Origin: an uncultured bacterium
Lineage (GTDB): Bacteria > Spirochaetota > UBA4802 > UB4802
Assembly: GCA_937920495.1 (NCBI GenBank)
Contig: CALEUQ010000027.1
Location: 1-64,000 of the forward strand
DNA: 64,000 bases
Direction of reading: 5' to 3'
The notes beneath the pieces were generated by a model. The model made no database searches. It had not been told where the DNA came from and saw only the letters and a list, made by a program, of their open reading frames with translations. Shown here piece by piece: positions 18,783 through 28,441 of the stretch. How positions within the stretch are numbered: the stretch's first letter is position 1; each line of letters begins with the position of its first letter. The translations under genes were made by a program, and so were the position numbers.

Positions 18783-21050
18783 TTATCGTTTAAACCTGAG
18801 TTCTGAAGGCCAGCCATTAATGCACCATGATCTTTCTGTTTCATATTTAACAATGAAATCATCGGCTTTCTTTATTTTTGCTTTAAAGGGAAGATTAATT
18901 AAAATATCATGTGGTATAAAGCGAGGAACATCAGTAAACTGAATAACACATTCATTAGAAGTAGAAGTTGATACAAAACTTATATTGCCAAACCGTGAAG
19001 GTGCATTTGTTATCCCGATTTGACTATCTCCAAACCATTCCTCTACAGGCACCGGAAATATTTCCAAACGTTCGGGGTGATCTATAAAGCACATATTACG
19101 AATAGCCTGAAATAACAATGATACTGCAACTATTGATATGGGTTCTTTAACAATGGCATGACCAGATACCGGATCAAGAAAATCAGGCATGAATTTACGT
19201 TTTTTACATAATGTGATAATTGCATTGAGTATATCGATAGCTCTCCTGTCATGAGCATACAGCATACTATTTGCAAGGCTTAGAGAGCTGATCACATCAA
19301 TTCCGCTTATAATTGTATTATACAGCGGCAAACCTTTACCTGCATTAATAATATCATCTATAATCTTTTGTACTGTATATTTCCGTATAATATGAATTAT
19401 ATATGGATACAAAAATGAAGTATAGAGTAGAATCCGATTATTGGATGTATTAATAGCATTTGTAAATTCCAGGCTTTCTTTTACCGATATCTTTTGCTTG
19501 CGTAATGGCTTGCCATGCTTTGGATTCCATTCAATCAGCGTTTCTTCTTCATTGCTGGTTTCTTTTGAAATATGGAATAAAACATTGAGTATTGACGCTT
19601 CCAACTTATTGGTTTCGGCTAAAAATTTAGTCTCATCACCAAAAAGACCTAATGAGCGGGACATAAATGCAAGATTCTCAAGAGCTGAAATAATCACCGG
19701 GATATGCCATGCATGGTTACCTGTTGTTTCATCATAATAATCAAGGAGAACATATTTTTTTATATTATTCAATTCTTTACAGAACTGTAAAATATTGTGT
19801 GCGTATTGCCTGCACACAGGATAATTATTCTGTAAAAAAGTGGTATCTTTGGCAATCCTGTAGTAATCCCCTACAATATTACATACACATGCAGCAGATA
19901 GTATACTTTCTACATCATCTTTAATTTTTATATTTTTTAAAATATAGTTAATGATCGATAGTGACTGTTGAAAATGTCCCATTCTGTTTAATGCCATAGT
20001 TGTAAAGTAATAACGTGCACAATCATTCCTCTTTTTATCATTTATTTCAATATTAGCAGCTTCAACCAGCGCTGAAAATTTGCAGAAATTTACCCATTCA
20101 TTTATTATGCTTTTACCAACTGTTATACCTGCACCCTCCTTCATTCTTAGATCAATATAGTTACTATATTCATTTTGTGCTGATTTGATAGTGAATTTTG
20201 GAACTGTAATTTTAGAGTCTTTATTTACAGCAATCCTCACAGCTATCTCTTGTTCTTTATTACTTATATCATACACAAACGCCATTGTAGCCATGCCCGT
20301 ATTGCTGGTTATTTTATGTTTATTTTCGTTTCTTCTAAAATCAATATCACCAGAAATTTCATTGCCTGTAAGCACATAATCAGGTTTCATTAGCAAAGCA
20401 CTATGGTATTCATTATTAATACGTATAAAATTATTCTTAACAAGTTCAACTGAGTTCAATCCGGATAATTTTTCAGTTGTATATGGTCGTATAGCTATAA
20501 CAAAATACGCTTTATTTTTCTTTTTATAATGTACAGTATTAACAACAACCGCTTCATCGATATTCGTATGGGTAATATACACCCGCTGTCTATAAGTAAA
20601 ATCCGGATGGCTATACAAAGTCTTTACAATCCCATTATCAATTTCTTGCTGAATATAATTGTCATTGTGAAATTGTATTAGAGAATTATCTGCATACATC
20701 CAGAATTCCACAGACCATGATGACCATGACGGATGAACCATACCTGAAGGGTCAATTCTTATTGATCCACTGCTTAAAAAGCTATTGATAGTATACCATG
20801 TACGGCAATGATTATTATAAAGAAAAAAAGGGAGCGACTGTATTCGTTCATTAACTGTATTCACGTATCGAGTTATCCAGTAAGGCCATAAAAAATAATT
20901 ATATTTTTGATATACTGTAAAATTTCTCATACCTTCGGATATTTCCGAAGGTATGGCGAGCGAGTTATATTCTGTATTTTTAGTTAATGAGTAAGTAAAA
21001 GAAATTTTTTCAGTATCCTCAGGTCTATTCAAAGGTATCAACATAACCAT
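18783..21050 (-). CDS. Hypothetical (alpha/alpha)6 glycosidase-like protein
   Basis: I do not recognise this 755-residue protein with certainty. The first 300 residues look beta-rich, with many aromatic residues (YNYFLWPYWITRYVN). Residues 330-690 are helical with spaced hairpins such as RYYFTTMALNRMGHFQQSL and NMLYAHDRRAIDILNAII, a pattern of six-hairpin glycosidases and phosphorylases. No signal peptide is seen. It starts at the stop of the STAS gene (one-base overlap at 21050), so the two are coupled. A carbohydrate role is inference. Confidence 0.6.
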   Translation of the reverse strand: MVMLIPLNRPEDTEKISFTYSLTKNTEYNSLAIPSEISEGMRNFTVYQKYNYFLWPYWITRYVNTVNERIQSLPFFLYNNHCRTWYTINSFLSSGSIRIDPSGMVHPSWSSWSVEFWMYADNSLIQFHNDNYIQQEIDNGIVKTLYSHPDFTYRQRVYITHTNIDEAVVVNTVHYKKKNKAYFVIAIRPYTTEKLSGLNSVELVKNNFIRINNEYHSALLMKPDYVLTGNEISGDIDFRRNENKHKITSNTGMATMAFVYDISNKEQEIAVRIAVNKDSKITVPKFTIKSAQNEYSNYIDLRMKEGAGITVGKSIINEWVNFCKFSALVEAANIEINDKKRNDCARYYFTTMALNRMGHFQQSLSIINYILKNIKIKDDVESILSAACVCNIVGDYYRIAKDTTFLQNNYPVCRQYAHNILQFCKELNNIKKYVLLDYYDETTGNHAWHIPVIISALENLAFMSRSLGLFGDETKFLAETNKLEASILNVLFHISKETSNEEETLIEWNPKHGKPLRKQKISVKESLEFTNAINTSNNRILLYTSFLYPYIIHIIRKYTVQKIIDDIINAGKGLPLYNTIISGIDVISSLSLANSMLYAHDRRAIDILNAIITLCKKRKFMPDFLDPVSGHAIVKEPISIVAVSLLFQAIRNMCFIDHPERLEIFPVPVEEWFGDSQIGITNAPSRFGNISFVSTSTSNECVIQFTDVPRFIPHDILINLPFKAKIKKADDFIVKYETERSWCINGWPSELRFKR

Positions 21051-21388
21051 TATTTAAAAGAAGCAATGGCTTCTTCTTCTGTTTCGTATATTTCAAACAT
21101 ATCCATGAGCTCAACAACTTCAAATATCTTTTTAACAGCGCTATTCATATTACAAAGTTTTAATTTTCTGTTTGATTCTTTTAAAATCCTCATAGTTGAA
21201 ACAAATATACGCAAACCACTACTGCTCATATATTCAACACCTGAAAGATTTAATAATAAATGAGCATCTGGTTCATCTTTAATCAATTTATTTATCTCTT
21301 TCTCAATATCAGCTGAAAGATGCACATCTAAACGCCCCTGCAAATATACTACAACAACATTACCAACTTTTTTGGTTTGAAGATTCAT
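21050..21388 (-). CDS. STAS-domain anti-sigma factor antagonist
   Basis: The 112-residue protein is a single STAS domain: VVVVYLQGRLDVHLSADIEK, LLLNLSGVEYMSSSGLRIF and CNMNSAVKKIFEVVEL. The serine cluster at 55-57 is where antagonists of the SpoIIAA/RsbV type are phosphorylated by an anti-sigma kinase and dephosphorylated by SpoIIE-type phosphatases. A strong AGGAGGGC ribosome site precedes the ATG. No kinase or sigma factor lies beside it. Confidence 0.92.
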   Translation of the reverse strand: MNLQTKKVGNVVVVYLQGRLDVHLSADIEKEINKLIKDEPDAHLLLNLSGVEYMSSSGLRIFVSTMRILKESNRKLKLCNMNSAVKKIFEVVELMDMFEIYETEEEAIASFK

Positions 21389-21544
21389 TATGCCCTCCTG
21401 AATAAAAAATTAAATACCTTATATTCTATGGAATAGTGTACCATACTTCATTTAATATAGTAAATTATCATATAATAAAGTTTATTATACATACATCACG
21501 TTAATTGACTGCTACAGTATAAACATTAAAAAATCAAGCAAATA

Positions 21545-21991
21545 TTATTCTTTACCCATCTTTGCCTGTTTTCCTGTAATTACTAAACCAAAACCAACAA
21601 ACACGCATAGTACAAGAAACAGCACTCCACATATTGTCATGATGAGATGGTCGTATTCAATTCCATTAACAAGAAGAACCGGTGCTGAAACTAATGGAAA
21701 AAGAATAGCATTATAGTAAATCATTCCACGATATTTTAAAGGATCAAACAGAGGAAGTATCATACTTAAACCAGCTACTGCCAGAATGAATGCAAATGCT
21801 CGTGAAAAATGATATAACGGTGAAGTAAACGTATCATATTTAATTAAGTTATACCAATCAGGGTTAACTTCTATTCCAAAAATATTTGCAAACAGTATTG
21901 GACTGAATCCAAATAGTCCACCAATTATAATGTATATAATTCCAGTTAATAAAATTCCAAATTGTAATATGTTTGTAGCTTTTGACCTCAT
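21545..21991 (-). CDS. Four-TM hypothetical membrane protein
   Basis: This 148-residue protein has four hydrophobic segments (about 10-35, 60-82, 92-110 and 118-140) with short polar loops and no known motif. The second half of each hairpin contains small residues (ILAVAGLSMILPLF). It begins at the base after the stop of the CNB/patatin-like gene, so it is probably translated from the same message and may be its membrane partner. Confidence 0.65.
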   Translation of the reverse strand: MRSKATNILQFGILLTGIIYIIIGGLFGFSPILFANIFGIEVNPDWYNLIKYDTFTSPLYHFSRAFAFILAVAGLSMILPLFDPLKYRGMIYYNAILFPLVSAPVLLVNGIEYDHLIMTICGVLFLVLCVFVGFGLVITGKQAKMGKE

Positions 21992-23806
21992 TTAACCCCC
22001 TGTCATTTTTTTCATAATATCTGCAAAGTTTTCTGCATTATCAAAAGACTTTTCAATAAGTTCATCAAGTGACGTTACATCTGGTAGCTGTAAAGTAAAC
22101 TCTTTATTACAAACGGCCCCATTATCGCAAGCATATAAATAACAGTATGGAAGAAAATCAACAAATTTTCTAAAAATCCCAAAAACTTTACTTTTTAATG
22201 AAATTGGATTAAACATCATATTGTTGCTAATATAGAATATTTGCTGTATATGTGTACGTAATAAGGTTTCTGGTATGCTATGATATAATGGGAATGACGC
22301 ATGATATTCCTGGTTGTGGATACTCACTCCTTCAAACATTGGCAAAAATGCAATTGAAGCTGCAACTATATTACGCATATCTCCGGTAGAAAACATTCTT
22401 GTTGAATTATTAGAAAAAAGCATCGTATAAGGAAGGATATCGTAATATTCAAGCCGTTGGGAATCACATAATGAAGATGAAAAATTTTTTAAAGGATCAT
22501 TTTTAAAAAGATATTTTTCAGGAAAGGAAACATCAAGCATTGCATGCAATTTGTCATCAGAAAAATAACTTAAAATTAATTTTTTATATTCCTTCAAGGA
22601 ATCTGAATGCATGAATGCAATTAATAATGCATAAGGAATCCCGGTTGTATAAATTATATCAGGAGTATTTTCAGAATCCCTCAGTGCTTCAAAAATACCT
22701 GCATAAAAAAGTGTTTCATACATCCCCGATGCAAGAACCAGCGCTTTCCTGTCAGATAAAATTTTATGAAAAATGCGATCATGTTGCAATTTGGTTCTAA
22801 GTACAGCTTGAAAAACTGTTTCATCAGACTGAATGGAAATGGTATCAAAATCTTCATGGGGATTATCAATTTTTACTGCCTTTTCAAAATGCCTATTAAC
22901 AATATGTATAATCTGCTGGCCCTGAGTTAATAATGAATCATTTAAGACCCGCATTTTGGGTATTGATTTATTATTAATTAGTTCAATTACAATGTCAGTA
23001 TTGTACAATATTGTGTCCCGTAAAGGCACATCAATATTTGAGCAATCAACAACAATATAAGAATATTCAAAAGAAAGATAGAATAGCAGTGGGTTGATAA
23101 TATCAGGATTTATTCTGACCTTGGAGCCAAACGCAACGTTAAGGATATCCATTGTCTCTGAGACTTTTTCAATTCTTTGCTCAATAAATTTTTGGCCTGT
23201 TACTTCATCCGGGCTTTTTTGCGACAGGGGTGGCAATAATTGTTTGCCACACATATCAAAAACAGATATGCCATCATAAGAGGCATCCAGCAAAATAGTT
23301 TTTTTATTGAACGACAATAACGTTGCTGCTGTTAATGCTACGGTTGTTTTGCCGCAATGTCTTTCAGTACTGAAAACAGTAATAATCTGAGTTTTATTTT
23401 TGTTTAATTTTTTCCCTGCATCGCTTAATGAAAACCCATAAAAATCAGCTACTCTGAGGTATCCCCGCAAAGCCTTGAAGTTACTGCCCATAAACTGATA
23501 CAGGTCTGTATCTTTTAATTCATACACTACTGCATCACTCACAGCCCTCACAATGCCAGATCCTTTTTCACAAAAGGGCAATTCCCCAAAAAAGGATGAT
23601 GGGGAAAGATAAATAGATTCAGCATGTTTTTGAATTTCAAAAATCCCCTTTTTAACAATATATAAAGAATGAGAATCGCAGTGTACAATGCCCCCTTTGG
23701 GAATATTAATGGGTCTGGCAATATTAAGCAACGCAGACAACTCCTCATCTATCAAATGTTTGAAAAATGGAGTTTGTCTGATTATACGAATATCTTTATT
23801 TATCAT
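21992..23806 (-). CDS. CNB/MinD-like/patatin-like protein, patatin motifs degenerate
   Basis: Residues 1-125 resemble a cyclic-nucleotide-binding domain (SPSSFFGELPFCEKG). Residues 140-300 form a MinD-like P-loop domain with STERHCGKTT at 146-155 and Walker B YIVVDCSNID. Residues 354-600 follow the patatin order. This is the bacterial NTE-type architecture. All three catalytic landmarks look lost: the glycine-rich oxyanion loop is LASGMYETL, the GxSxG serine site is TTGIPYA, and the Asp-Gly site near EYHASFP is not canonical. It may thus be a binding or regulatory protein rather than a phospholipase. Genes on both sides are 0-4 bases away. Confidence 0.7.
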   Translation of the reverse strand: MINKDIRIIRQTPFFKHLIDEELSALLNIARPINIPKGGIVHCDSHSLYIVKKGIFEIQKHAESIYLSPSSFFGELPFCEKGSGIVRAVSDAVVYELKDTDLYQFMGSNFKALRGYLRVADFYGFSLSDAGKKLNKNKTQIITVFSTERHCGKTTVALTAATLLSFNKKTILLDASYDGISVFDMCGKQLLPPLSQKSPDEVTGQKFIEQRIEKVSETMDILNVAFGSKVRINPDIINPLLFYLSFEYSYIVVDCSNIDVPLRDTILYNTDIVIELINNKSIPKMRVLNDSLLTQGQQIIHIVNRHFEKAVKIDNPHEDFDTISIQSDETVFQAVLRTKLQHDRIFHKILSDRKALVLASGMYETLFYAGIFEALRDSENTPDIIYTTGIPYALLIAFMHSDSLKEYKKLILSYFSDDKLHAMLDVSFPEKYLFKNDPLKNFSSSLCDSQRLEYYDILPYTMLFSNNSTRMFSTGDMRNIVAASIAFLPMFEGVSIHNQEYHASFPLYHSIPETLLRTHIQQIFYISNNMMFNPISLKSKVFGIFRKFVDFLPYCYLYACDNGAVCNKEFTLQLPDVTSLDELIEKSFDNAENFADIMKKMTGG

Positions 23807-23810
23807 ATTA

Positions 23811-25172
23811 TTATATTTTTTTTAATAAACGTAAAAGATCACTTTTGCCGTATAGCTCTATTGGGCGTGTATTTGAAAAATCAACTGCACTTTGCGTAAA
23901 CTCGCCTGCGGTTATTATGATAACCCGTGTAGCATTTTTTTCTTTTAGTTTTTCATGGAGTTTTCGTAATAATTTATCATTCACCACATCAGTTGTTCTT
24001 AAGATACGGACAATTTTATTGGTTCTGCGTGTATTGCGCCATTTGCCTTCAGTATCAGTTGCAATGATTTCTATTTCAGTATCACTGATGATATCAACAT
24101 CCATAACCGTCAAATCCATTGCTTCAACTATTTTACGGCATGTGTGCTCAAATTGTGCCAGACCAGCAATCATAAAATCCTTAATACGGTCGTCCTGCCT
24201 GAATTCAGCATAGGCTTTGAGTTTTTCCTGAACATCACGAAAGGTTGGATTAATAGCCACAATTTTTTCCCAGTTTGAAATTGCCGAATGGAGGTCACGC
24301 ATTTTTTCCTGGGCATCAGCTAAAAAATAACGTAAATTTAGTTCTGTATCACTGCCTCTTTTGGCAAATTTCAGGCCCCGCTCAAATTCTACAACAGCTT
24401 TGGGAAGTTGCTCACGTTCCAGAAAACAGGTACCTTTTGCAAGAAAGCATTTAACTTTTATTTCATCACTCTTTTGAGCTGTCTCAAACTCCTTAATTGC
24501 CCATTCATAATCACCTAACTGTCGCAACACCAGACCCAAAAAATAATGCGATTTATAATCATTAGGGTCAATCTTAATAGCCTCAATAAATGCCTGTTTA
24601 GCATCAGCATAATTCTGCATCCGGTAAAAAACCTGCCCCAGATAATAATAAGAAGGGCCATGTTTACTATTATTAGATATACTTTTTTTAAAATAGGGGG
24701 CTGCTTTTTCTATATTACCTGAATTAAAAAATATTACACCTATCTCATAAAAAGGCTCATAACTGGCGGGATCCAATTTTGTTAAAAGAAGATATTCTTT
24801 TTTTGCCTCTTCAACGGCGTTACGTGCTTTGTATATACTTGCCAGGCGTTTGCGTATATCTATCTCATTAACCTTATCATCAAATTTGGATATTTTCAAT
24901 ACCTGCCTGTACTCAAGAATGGCATACTGTATATTATTTTCTTTTTCATACGCCAATGCTAAAAGATAATGCGCATAATGGTTTCGGTCATCTTTTTCAA
25001 TAATATCATTAAGCTTCCGTATTGCTATCTTAGTCTGGCCTGATTCAATGAGCTGTTGAATTTCTTCTAACTTACGCGGAAAAATATAAATATTAGCCAG
25101 ATAAAGAATGAAAATAACAAGAATTACTATAAATAAAAAAATTATTGTATATGTTACCAGCATATTCTGCAA
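23811..25172 (-). CDS. Membrane-anchored TPR protein with degenerate Mrr-like C-terminal domain
   Basis: A membrane segment (residues 7-27) is followed by TPR units (30-330), for example YYLGQVFYRMQNYADAKQAF and FLGLVLRQLGDYEWAIKEF. The last 115 residues resemble the Mrr-like domain of the protein at 17173-18717: CRKIVEAMDLTVMDVDI, DTEIEIIATD, NKIVRILRTT and RVIIITAGEFTQSAVDF. The normal Q-x-K strand reads VRILRT, so the nuclease site looks lost here too. It lies 4 bases before the CNB/patatin-like gene and 32 bases after a coiled-coil gene. It is a paralogue in architecture of the downstream TPR gene. Confidence 0.75.
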   Translation of the reverse strand: MQNMLVTYTIIFLFIVILVIFILYLANIYIFPRKLEEIQQLIESGQTKIAIRKLNDIIEKDDRNHYAHYLLALAYEKENNIQYAILEYRQVLKISKFDDKVNEIDIRKRLASIYKARNAVEEAKKEYLLLTKLDPASYEPFYEIGVIFFNSGNIEKAAPYFKKSISNNSKHGPSYYYLGQVFYRMQNYADAKQAFIEAIKIDPNDYKSHYFLGLVLRQLGDYEWAIKEFETAQKSDEIKVKCFLAKGTCFLEREQLPKAVVEFERGLKFAKRGSDTELNLRYFLADAQEKMRDLHSAISNWEKIVAINPTFRDVQEKLKAYAEFRQDDRIKDFMIAGLAQFEHTCRKIVEAMDLTVMDVDIISDTEIEIIATDTEGKWRNTRRTNKIVRILRTTDVVNDKLLRKLHEKLKEKNATRVIIITAGEFTQSAVDFSNTRPIELYGKSDLLRLLKKI

Positions 25173-25204
25173 CCTGTAGCCTTTTTAAGGATTATTCATT
25201 TACC

Positions 25205-25525
25205 TTATGCATTGTTCTTTTGAGCTCTGAGCCTTTTGTTTTCTTCTTCCAGTTGTTTTATCTTTTCAAATGCCTGCATCAATTCCAGCCTGGAGAGCTG
25301 AGAGGCATTTTCCCTTGCCTGTGCTGTTTCGGTTGCAAGCTTTAACTCGGACCGTGAATATTCCACAATATTTTCATACATAGCTATAATCTGATATGCG
25401 TTCGATAGTTCCTGTTCATTAAGCTTCAGGACATTTTCATATGTTTGAATGATTTTCCGTAATTCGTCTATCTCTTTTGTTAGACTTAGTTTTTCTTTCT
25501 GCAGTTTTTCAATTTCAGATGACAT
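25205..25525 (-). CDS. Small coiled-coil protein
   Basis: All 106 residues form heptad-rich helix (IEKLQKEKLSLTKEIDEL ... IKQLEEENKRLRAQ) with no membrane segment. No function is known. It is the first gene of the minus-strand block that runs to the ParB-like gene. Confidence 0.7.
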   Translation of the reverse strand: MSSEIEKLQKEKLSLTKEIDELRKIIQTYENVLKLNEQELSNAYQIIAMYENIVEYSRSELKLATETAQARENASQLSRLELMQAFEKIKQLEEENKRLRAQKNNA

Positions 25526-25972
25526 ATTGTAACCTCAGAATAATATATACTTAAAGTAACATATAGTATTATATTACTATAATGAATATAATTTTTGCAA
25601 GAATAAATCCAATCTCATTATAATTTATTCCTTAAAAATTTTAACAATAAAACAATTACAAAACATTACCACAGCAGTGGTTGGGGTAAACATTATTAAA
25701 ATATTTGTCCATAAATTTTCATCTCACAGTAATATTATAGTAGAATGCCACAAATAATTCCTTATATTAGTTTATAAATCATAAATTGTACACCTCTTCC
25801 AAATTCGGCTGTGGTGTACTCCATTCCATATTTTGTTAAAAAAATTTACGTTCAGAAATAAACAGTAATATAGTGCGATAGTAAAATTTATTATATATCA
25901 TACCAAAAAATATTGACAAAATTTTATGATTGATTACTACGAGCATAAATGTTCTTACACTAACCACAGCTT
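25526..25972. other. AT-rich intergenic region
   Basis: This 447-base region has no gene I can support. It contains one GCGATAGTA-type site (25875-25885) and the tRNA promoter (25913-25940). Confidence 0.5.
25913..25940 (+). promoter_or_regulatory. Predicted promoter of tRNA-Ala
   Basis: A perfect TTGACA (25913-25918) is followed after 16 bases by TACTAC (25935-25940), about 33 bases before the tRNA start. The -10 element is weak. Confidence 0.5.
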
Positions 25973-26045
<73 letters not shown>

Positions 26046-26051
26046 AAATAC

Positions 26052-27275
26052 TCATTCTATAACATGAACAAGAAGTCCATCTCTCAGTTTAGGTTCAAAC
26101 CATGTTGATTTTGGGGGCATAATACCTCCTTTATCCGAAATGGACATGAGCTCATTTATTGAAGTTGGATACAAAGAAAATCCTATTTTAAATTTGCCAC
26201 TATTAACCTTCATCACCAAATCATCAATAGTATTAATGCCACCTATAAAATCTATTCTGGAATCTCTTCGTGGATCTTTAATACCTAAAATTGGAGCCAA
26301 TATCATATTTTGCAAAATTGCAACATCCAGCCTGTCAACATCACTTGCTGGCAATTCTTTTTTATAGTAAAGCACATACCATTGACCATCACAATACATC
26401 CTGATTTCGTGAGGCCTGGTTACATTGCCATTATCAGTTTTTTCTATAGAAAAACTTTTGCCAAGTTCATTCATGAAAGATCTAAAATCATGACCATTAA
26501 AATCTTTGACCACCCGATTATATGCTAATATCTGTAATTCCGAATGTGGGAAAATAGTTGCTACAAAATAATTAAACGGTTCATTCCCTGTAAACCCACT
26601 TTTTCTGCGTTCCAATCCAACTCTCACAGCTGATGCAGCACGATGGTGACCATCTGCAATATACAGTGCAAGAGGTTGTAATGCATCTTTTATTCTGGTA
26701 GCCACACTGTTATCTTCAATTCTTCTGACAGTGTGCTGCACTCCATCAGCAGCAATAAAGTCATACATAACAGGGGATTGTAGAGATTGACTCAAAAGAT
26801 CTTGCAGTGCTTCATCATTTCTATAAAAAAGATATACAAGCCCGGTTTGCGCCCCTACAATATGTATGTGGTTCATTCGGTCTATCTCTTTATCTTCACG
26901 AGTTAATTCATGCTTTTTTACCACACCATTAATATAATCATCAATGGACACTACAGCCACAACGCCCGTCTGCACGTGATTACCCATTTTCAGTGTATAC
27001 AGATACAGGTATGCATCATCGTCATAAACAAGCACACCATCATCAATAAACTTTTGTAAATTTTCTTTTCCTTTTTTATATACTTCTTGAGTATACGGAT
27101 TGTACCCTGAAGGCACATCTACTTCTGGTCTTGTTATATGGAAAAAACTATGCGGGTTACCCTGCACCAATGATCTTGCTTCATCAGTGGTTACTACGTC
27201 ATAGGGAAGCTCTGCCACTTTTGATACAAATTCCGTTGCAGGCCGCAATGCCCTAAATTCTTTGATAGTAGCCAT
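26052..27275 (-). CDS. DUF1015 family protein
   Basis: The sequence follows the DUF1015 pattern: RALRPATEFVSKVAELPYDV at the start, NPHSFFHITRPEVD, IDRMNHIHIVGAQTGLVYLF and LYIADGHHRAASAVRVG. Length (407) is typical. The function of the family is not established. AAGGA lies 7 bases before ATG 27275. It follows greA by 18 bases and is likely in its transcript. Confidence 0.92.
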   Translation of the reverse strand: MATIKEFRALRPATEFVSKVAELPYDVVTTDEARSLVQGNPHSFFHITRPEVDVPSGYNPYTQEVYKKGKENLQKFIDDGVLVYDDDAYLYLYTLKMGNHVQTGVVAVVSIDDYINGVVKKHELTREDKEIDRMNHIHIVGAQTGLVYLFYRNDEALQDLLSQSLQSPVMYDFIAADGVQHTVRRIEDNSVATRIKDALQPLALYIADGHHRAASAVRVGLERRKSGFTGNEPFNYFVATIFPHSELQILAYNRVVKDFNGHDFRSFMNELGKSFSIEKTDNGNVTRPHEIRMYCDGQWYVLYYKKELPASDVDRLDVAILQNMILAPILGIKDPRRDSRIDFIGGINTIDDLVMKVNSGKFKIGFSLYPTSINELMSISDKGGIMPPKSTWFEPKLRDGLLVHVIE

Positions 27276-27293
27276 AAAGGTTTCCTTTTTTAA

Positions 27294-27782
27294 TTATAAC
27301 GATAGCTCTTCGCCATGAATAGTGACAAGCTTTTCAATTCTGAAGCGCCTGGTACCTGCAGGTATCTGTACTGTTACCTCATCACCTATTGTCTTTTTGT
27401 GCAATGACCTCCCAATAGGAGATGATAAGGAAATCTTCCCTGCTGAGGCATCAACTTCATTAGGAGTAACAATAGTAAATTCTATAATTTCATCAGTATC
27501 TAAATTGCGTACAGTAACTATTGAACCATATTCTACTTTCCCCTGCTCTATTGATGAGATATCGATACTATCCATTAAACTCAGTTGTTTGCTTAAGTAG
27601 GCAATGCGTGCCTGCACAAATGACTGCCTTTCCCGCGCTGCATGGTATTCGGCATTTTCTTTAAGGTCGCCTTTTGCACGCGCTTCGGCAATCCTTTGCG
27701 GTAATTCAACTTTCATCTCATATTGCAGCTTTTCTATCTCATCTTTTATCTGCTTTTTCTTATCTTCAATATTCACTGGCAT
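27294..27782 (-). CDS. greA: Transcription elongation factor GreA
   Basis: GreA rescues backtracked RNA polymerase by stimulating transcript cleavage. The N-terminal coiled coil (ELPQRIAEARAKGDLKENAE) contains the conserved acidic tip and YHAAR. The C-terminal globular domain has LSSPIGRSLHKKTIGDEV. Length (162) is normal. AAGGAG lies 8 bases before the ATG. A perfect GCGATAGTTAC site lies upstream at 27836-27846. Confidence 0.95.
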   Translation of the reverse strand: MPVNIEDKKKQIKDEIEKLQYEMKVELPQRIAEARAKGDLKENAEYHAARERQSFVQARIAYLSKQLSLMDSIDISSIEQGKVEYGSIVTVRNLDTDEIIEFTIVTPNEVDASAGKISLSSPIGRSLHKKTIGDEVTVQIPAGTRRFRIEKLVTIHGEELSL

Positions 27783-27833
27783 ATTGCTATCTCCTTATTG
27801 AAATAAAAATAATTATCACTATGTAGTCATTAA

Positions 27834-27848
27834 CAGTAACTATCGCCC
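27834..27848 (-). repeat. Intergenic copy of the GCGATAGTTAC word
   Basis: CAGTAACTATCGCCC is the exact complement of GGGCGATAGTTACTG. It lies 52 bases upstream of the greA start, one of the few full matches outside coding sequence. Confidence 0.6.
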
Positions 27849-27904
27849 AATTTTAATAATGTGCATATATAGTGAAATGATATATAGTGTAAGCCTTTAC
27901 ATTT

Positions 27905-28336
27905 TTACAACAACTTTTCTACTTTAATCATTGTTGGAGTAATCGTATTGTGCTGTACAATGTATTTTGATACTATCCGCATAATCACAAATGAAATTAA
28001 TAAAAAAATTATACCACTCAGTATTCCAGCACTATCTCTGTCGTTTAGCAAAGGCAGCTTTATCAGTGAGCCCAGTAGTATCCCTGTAATAAAGAAAACA
28101 AGAGGTAACCCATAAAGAACAATGGATGAAAGCACAATGCCCTTTGATGATATTTCAAAAAATACCCTGTCACCTACTGTGGCACCCATTGTATTTTTTA
28201 TCACAAGCTCCCTGCTTCTAGATTCCCGCACGCTACAATCATGGTTGCTACACGAAGAGCAAAAAGAAATTGCACTGGCCTCAATAACAACATAGTTACC
28301 CATAACCTGTTTTACTATGCCACATTCACTTTCCAT
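27905..28336 (-). CDS. RseC/MucC-like SoxR-reducing system protein
   Basis: A cysteine cluster (CSSCSNHDC) follows a short beta region, then two membrane segments (about 75-97 and 105-125 from ATG 28336). This matches the RseC/MucC family of inner-membrane proteins linked to SoxR reduction and electron transport in other bacteria. ATG 28369 is an alternative start; 28336 is preferred because a TATAAT element lies only about 10 bases before 28369. No rnf or rpoE gene is adjacent. Confidence 0.75.
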   Translation of the reverse strand: MESECGIVKQVMGNYVVIEASAISFCSSCSNHDCSVRESRSRELVIKNTMGATVGDRVFFEISSKGIVLSSIVLYGLPLVFFITGILLGSLIKLPLLNDRDSAGILSGIIFLLISFVIMRIVSKYIVQHNTITPTMIKVEKLL

Positions 28337-28378
28337 AATACAACCCAAATCCTCTTTATATACACCCATACAGTATGT

Positions 28379-28407
28379 ATTATACAGTATATATGCGTAA
28401 ATTCATA
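28379..28407 (-). promoter_or_regulatory. Possible promoter for the RseC-like gene
   Basis: On the minus strand TATAAT (28379-28384) is a perfect -10 element, but the -35 position (TATGAA) is poor. The call rests on the -10 alone. Confidence 0.35.
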
Positions 28408-28441
28408 AAAAATAGCGTATTGTGGCCATGAAATTGGACTA

